NCBI GenBank assembly: GCA_964501365.1
Contig: CAZCST010000011.1
Coordinates: forward strand, 36,650 to 100,649
Direction of reading: 5' to 3'
Source of the DNA: CAZAMB01 sp964501365
GTDB taxonomy: Bacteria > Planctomycetota > Phycisphaerae > UBA1845
Length of the DNA: 64,000 nucleotides
Numbering within the stretch: position 1 is the first letter of the stretch; each line of letters opens with the position of its first letter. The translations under genes and the position numbers were made by a program. The notes under the pieces were generated by a model. The model made no database searches, was not told where the DNA came from, and saw only the letters and a program-made list of their open reading frames with translations. Below, piece by piece: positions 60,613 through 64,000 of the stretch.

Positions 60613-60679
60613 TGGCTGCGACCAGAACGCGAGTTGCGGGTATGATTCCTTAGACGTCGCTTCAAGAAGGGAGATTACC

Positions 60680-63421
60680 ATGCGTCTGTTACTCTCATTT
60701 CTTCCATGCGCGATGTTACTCATGTCTGCCGCGAAGGCTCCTGCATGCAGCATTTTACCCCGTCCCAATGGAGTGATGTGCCTCGATGAGAAAACCGGGA
60801 AGCCTCTCTGGGAGTACTTTCCTGATCAGCTAGGCTTTTTCCATGTTCAATCTGATGCGCATCACCTCTTCATGGTTTATCAGGAATATCGAAACCCGGA
60901 TCTGAGCATCAAGGCTGAGCCGGCTTCGACAATAAGAGCAGTGAACCTTGTGACAGGAAAGGAAGTTGTCGGTCCCATTCAACTGCCATCCGAGAATCCA
61001 CCAAGCCCTGCCGCAAATTCCTGGAGCAACCTTGTAACCGCCGCGGGTGACCGCATTGCATTTAGCCCGGGCTGCGATCGAGCGATCACGGTCTTTCAGG
61101 GCGATGGGCCTGAAGTGCGCACCATTATCTCCACGGGCTGGTACTCCCGCGTCGTAGTGATGGGCAACGTGATCGTTTATTCGCCAAGCTACATAACGGA
61201 AGGTGAGGCAAACGGTCCCACTGTCATCGCGGTTGATTCCACTAATGGGAATCGCCTTTGGGAAGTAAATGGCGCTCCGGAAGTTCATGGACTTTCTGTC
61301 GGCGAAAACCACCTCTACATCAGCGAAGAGGGATACCTGCGAGTCGTTGATCCCCTGACAGGCAGGATTGTATGGCGCAATCCACTTCCAAGGATTCGTG
61401 GACAGTCGCAGGTTACCGAACACGATGGCCGTTTGTTCGTCAACTGCGATTTCCACGGTGACGATCCACCCATGTACTTTCTCTATTGCCTTGATGCCAA
61501 GACCGGGAACATCCAGTGGACTCTCAATCCAGGTTATATGCCTTTCTTGTTTAGAGATGGAAGAGTCTACGTGATGGCGTTGCCAACTCGACTCATGAGC
61601 ATCTGGCGCAACGCCAATGTCATGGACAGCTTTCAGGTGTCGAAAACCCCAAAATGGCACGAGGCGAGAAAAGCATTCATCCGTAAGCGTTTCGCGGCAA
61701 AAACGCACGAGGAGATCGAACTCAACTTACGCGCGTGGCACGCGTTGGGCGATCGGTCCGGCCTAACTGTGCTGGAGTCCGCGGCAGAGGTGTCATCGGA
61801 TCAAGAGATAAAACAGTTGGCGAGCTTTCTCACCAAGGACTTTCCGGCGGTTCGCGATCCCATGCGCTTGATGGACTTCCTGGAGAACCAGTTCGAACAA
61901 CGTGCTGAGCTACGCATTGAAATTCGAAGAATTCTCGAAGACTTCAACCCCGTGCCATTTTGGATGGAAGAAGAAAACAAGAAGTATAACGCCCTTCGAA
62001 GAAAGCCCATTCAATTCGAGTTGACCTCGGACGAACGTAAGCTCATCGATGCATTTCGAGAGTTAAAAGGCAAAGCCGACGCCGCGCCCGTCAACCGGAT
62101 TGATCGTAAGTCCCTCACAGAGCTGATGCTAGGCCAAGGATCGGCCACCTTCGAGACGCTGATTGTCGAACATGACGCGTCGGATGATCCTCAATACCGA
62201 ATGTTAGTTCGAACTGCAATTTACAAGCAGCATCCAGCGAAGGGTTCGGATTGGGCCCTCAGTCACATGGAAGAAATTGGGCCAACCGAACTCAGTCTCT
62301 GGGTCCAGCTTGCGTCGATCGAATGGCTTTTGGCTCATGAAGACCTCTATCGTAAATGGCTTTTTGACGAAGAGCGATCGGTCCAATCGTTTGCGGCCCA
62401 TCGCCTAAGCCGCCTGGATGACCCGACACCGGTTATTCCGTTCTGTCTCCAACTCCTTGAAGAGCGCGTGTCAGGCGCACCATTGCAAGAGAATGAAGCT
62501 ATTCTGGGAGCAATCTACGCGCTGGGAAAGTCCAAAGATGGCCAGCATGCAAATGTACTCAGACGATTCTTGAGTTACAAAGGAGTCGGGCAAATCAATA
62601 ACGACATGGTCGTACGCGATGCTGCCTATCGAGCACTGAAGGCCATCGGTCAAGAAGTCCCTGTGTCGGCAATCCTGGCGCCGCAAGCACCGAAGGTGCC
62701 AGCTCCAAAGCGCCTTGTGGATCCTTACAATCTTTACATCGAGCTTGAAGATGCCGTGAACGAAGGCAACGACTCAAAAGCTAAGTCTCTGGCGAGACAG
62801 ATGCTGAGTATGGTAGAACAAGATGGCGATAACACCGCGATGCGCGCCACAGCCCTGGCGAAAGCATATGAAGCTCTGGAAGATTGGGACACAGCCATTG
62901 TATGGATTCAATCCGAAAAAGATGCAGACTCGGAATTGGTCGATCGTCGTCTTCTGGAAATTTTCGAGAAGGCCAAACGCTGGGATGAAGTCGACGCCGT
63001 CCTCACACGAACGAAAAGCCCCGAACTGGCAACGAAGGCGGCCTTGATGCTGGCCATGGAAGGCCTAAGCCTAGACGGATCGTTCGAGGTTCTTTCGCGG
63101 CAGCTCAAGGATCATCCCAACGACGCAGACATTTGCATTGCACTTTCTGTCGTGCTTCTCAAACGTGATGAGTCGCAGGCTGCCGATGCCATGATGGAGC
63201 GGGCTATTGCTCTGCGACCGCGCCCGGAAGGTTCGCTTTCATTCGCGCAAACATTCCTCCATTGGATCAAGCGTGGGAAGCCGGAGAAGGCGATTGCATG
63301 GCTGAGGCAATCCGTGGCAGAAGATCGCAAGACATGGGAAAGGGAAGACCTCCTGGACTGGGTCTCCCAGTTTTCCGAGCTCAAGAGCACAGCGGCGGAA
63401 CTGCGCTCGAGCAAGCAATAG
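60680..63421 (+). CDS. lipoprotein with PQQ-like propeller, HEAT-like and TPR-like regions
   Basis: 913 aa. N-terminus FLPCAMLLMSAAKAPACSIL has a lipobox-like APAC, so probably a lipoprotein. Residues about 30-310 hold PQQ-like propeller strands (VMCLDEKTGKPLWEYFPDQL, VIAVDSTNGNRLWEVNGAPE, LRVVDPLTGRIVWRNPLPRI, YCLDAKTGNIQWTLNPGY). The middle resembles HEAT repeats (GQINNDMVVRDAAYRALKAI), and the C-terminal 200 residues TPR-like helices (ATALAKAYEALEDWDTAIVW, IALSVVLLKRDESQAADAMM). GGGAG lies 7 nt before the ATG. A scaffold role in the envelope is likely; no enzyme signature seen. Confidence 0.75.
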   Translation: MRLLLSFLPCAMLLMSAAKAPACSILPRPNGVMCLDEKTGKPLWEYFPDQLGFFHVQSDAHHLFMVYQEYRNPDLSIKAEPASTIRAVNLVTGKEVVGPIQLPSENPPSPAANSWSNLVTAAGDRIAFSPGCDRAITVFQGDGPEVRTIISTGWYSRVVVMGNVIVYSPSYITEGEANGPTVIAVDSTNGNRLWEVNGAPEVHGLSVGENHLYISEEGYLRVVDPLTGRIVWRNPLPRIRGQSQVTEHDGRLFVNCDFHGDDPPMYFLYCLDAKTGNIQWTLNPGYMPFLFRDGRVYVMALPTRLMSIWRNANVMDSFQVSKTPKWHEARKAFIRKRFAAKTHEEIELNLRAWHALGDRSGLTVLESAAEVSSDQEIKQLASFLTKDFPAVRDPMRLMDFLENQFEQRAELRIEIRRILEDFNPVPFWMEEENKKYNALRRKPIQFELTSDERKLIDAFRELKGKADAAPVNRIDRKSLTELMLGQGSATFETLIVEHDASDDPQYRMLVRTAIYKQHPAKGSDWALSHMEEIGPTELSLWVQLASIEWLLAHEDLYRKWLFDEERSVQSFAAHRLSRLDDPTPVIPFCLQLLEERVSGAPLQENEAILGAIYALGKSKDGQHANVLRRFLSYKGVGQINNDMVVRDAAYRALKAIGQEVPVSAILAPQAPKVPAPKRLVDPYNLYIELEDAVNEGNDSKAKSLARQMLSMVEQDGDNTAMRATALAKAYEALEDWDTAIVWIQSEKDADSELVDRRLLEIFEKAKRWDEVDAVLTRTKSPELATKAALMLAMEGLSLDGSFEVLSRQLKDHPNDADICIALSVVLLKRDESQAADAMMERAIALRPRPEGSLSFAQTFLHWIKRGKPEKAIAWLRQSVAEDRKTWEREDLLDWVSQFSELKSTAAELRSSKQ

Positions 63422-63444
63422 AACAGTGTGCATGCCCAACAAAA

Positions 63445-63476
63445 AACCCCGGCGCCTTTTGGGCGACCGGGGTTTC
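63445..63476. terminator. bidirectional terminator between the lipoprotein gene and 23S rRNA
   Basis: AAACCCCGGCGCC-tttt-GGGCGACCGGGGTTT, a long GC-rich stem flanked by A-run and T-run, so it can act on both strands. Confidence 0.75.
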
Positions 63477-63571
63477 AAGTTTTCTTTGGCAATTGAAGAA
63501 GCGGACGCATTTGGCTTTGTGGTGTAATTGAAAACATTCGCTGGAAGAAACGGCTTGTTTAACAGCCGCTC

Positions 63572-64000
<429 letters not shown>

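Noticed and set aside
63476..63571. Possible 5S rRNA after 23S
   Set aside because: The gap is under 100 nt and shows no 5S stem or loop sequence; the terminator lies right beside it.

Overview
The window reads as chromosomal DNA of a planctomycete, most likely of the Phycisphaerae type. This is inferred from protein signatures, because no 16S gene is present. The signatures are secreted proteins ending in dockerin-like tails (GDIxxxVDKFKN ... DAFKGxxYPF, or DIITLIDLLNGAGGFDPWNG), cysteine motifs of the type GACC...C...GG, zinc-ribbon starts of the CxRCGFDLTGLP...CPECG type, DUF1573, DUF6265 and PPC-like domains, and tandem secreted amidohydrolases. A Gram-negative envelope is indicated by P-ring and L-ring flagellar proteins, a KdsC-like phosphatase, an LptC/OstA-like giant protein and a heptosyltransferase-type GT9. 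GC content is high but looks even. There is no prophage, IS element or CRISPR array.

Layout. 1-1.4 kb: the 5' part of an Lhr-type helicase on the minus strand. 1.6-6.1 kb: two secreted amidohydrolases and a class-C beta-lactamase-fold hydrolase. 6.4-14.9 kb: small zinc-ribbon membrane protein, a hairpin-rich repeat patch, aminotransferase, TIM-barrel sugar isomerase, a B12-radical SAM/GT2 pair, an orphan DNA methyltransferase and a carbamate kinase. 15.5-26 kb (minus): LptC/OstA giant protein, kdsC, a subtilisin-like protease and two paralogous cysteine-rich secreted proteins. 26.2-38.5 kb (minus): one flagellar block, in transcription order a 67-aa ORF, flgF, flgG, flgA, flgH, flgI, flgJ, flgN, flgK, flgL, fliW, csrA and flagellin. 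It is headed by a good sigma-54 promoter and closed by a large cruciform terminator. 38.8-45.1 kb (plus): DUF1573 protein, a small membrane protein, a glycosyltransferase possibly acting on flagellin, a DUF554 protein, Bpt and a heptosyltransferase. 45.1-51.2 kb: Lys-rich protein, tRNA-Arg, serine hydrolase, Mpg glycosylase, DUF4139 protein, nitroreductase and a lipoprotein MsrB-MsrA fusion. 51.4-63.4 kb: a secreted M4 metalloprotease, DUF6265 protein, a MoaD/ThiS-like protein paired with a BNR propeller, a PPC/dockerin protein, tRNA-Ser, a GlsB-type membrane protein, a VOC protein and a PQQ/HEAT/TPR lipoprotein. The right edge is the 3' end of a 23S rRNA on the minus strand with no 5S after it.

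Themes. Four large secreted proteins, including two unrelated proteases, end in the same roughly 200-residue module. This looks like a lineage-specific sorting or anchoring system and is the strongest candidate for something undescribed. Several translation starts in the flagellar operon and elsewhere are built on degenerate 7-8 bp tandem repeats, and structured palindromic repeats sit between genes. All functional statements are homology judgements made by eye; no database search was run.
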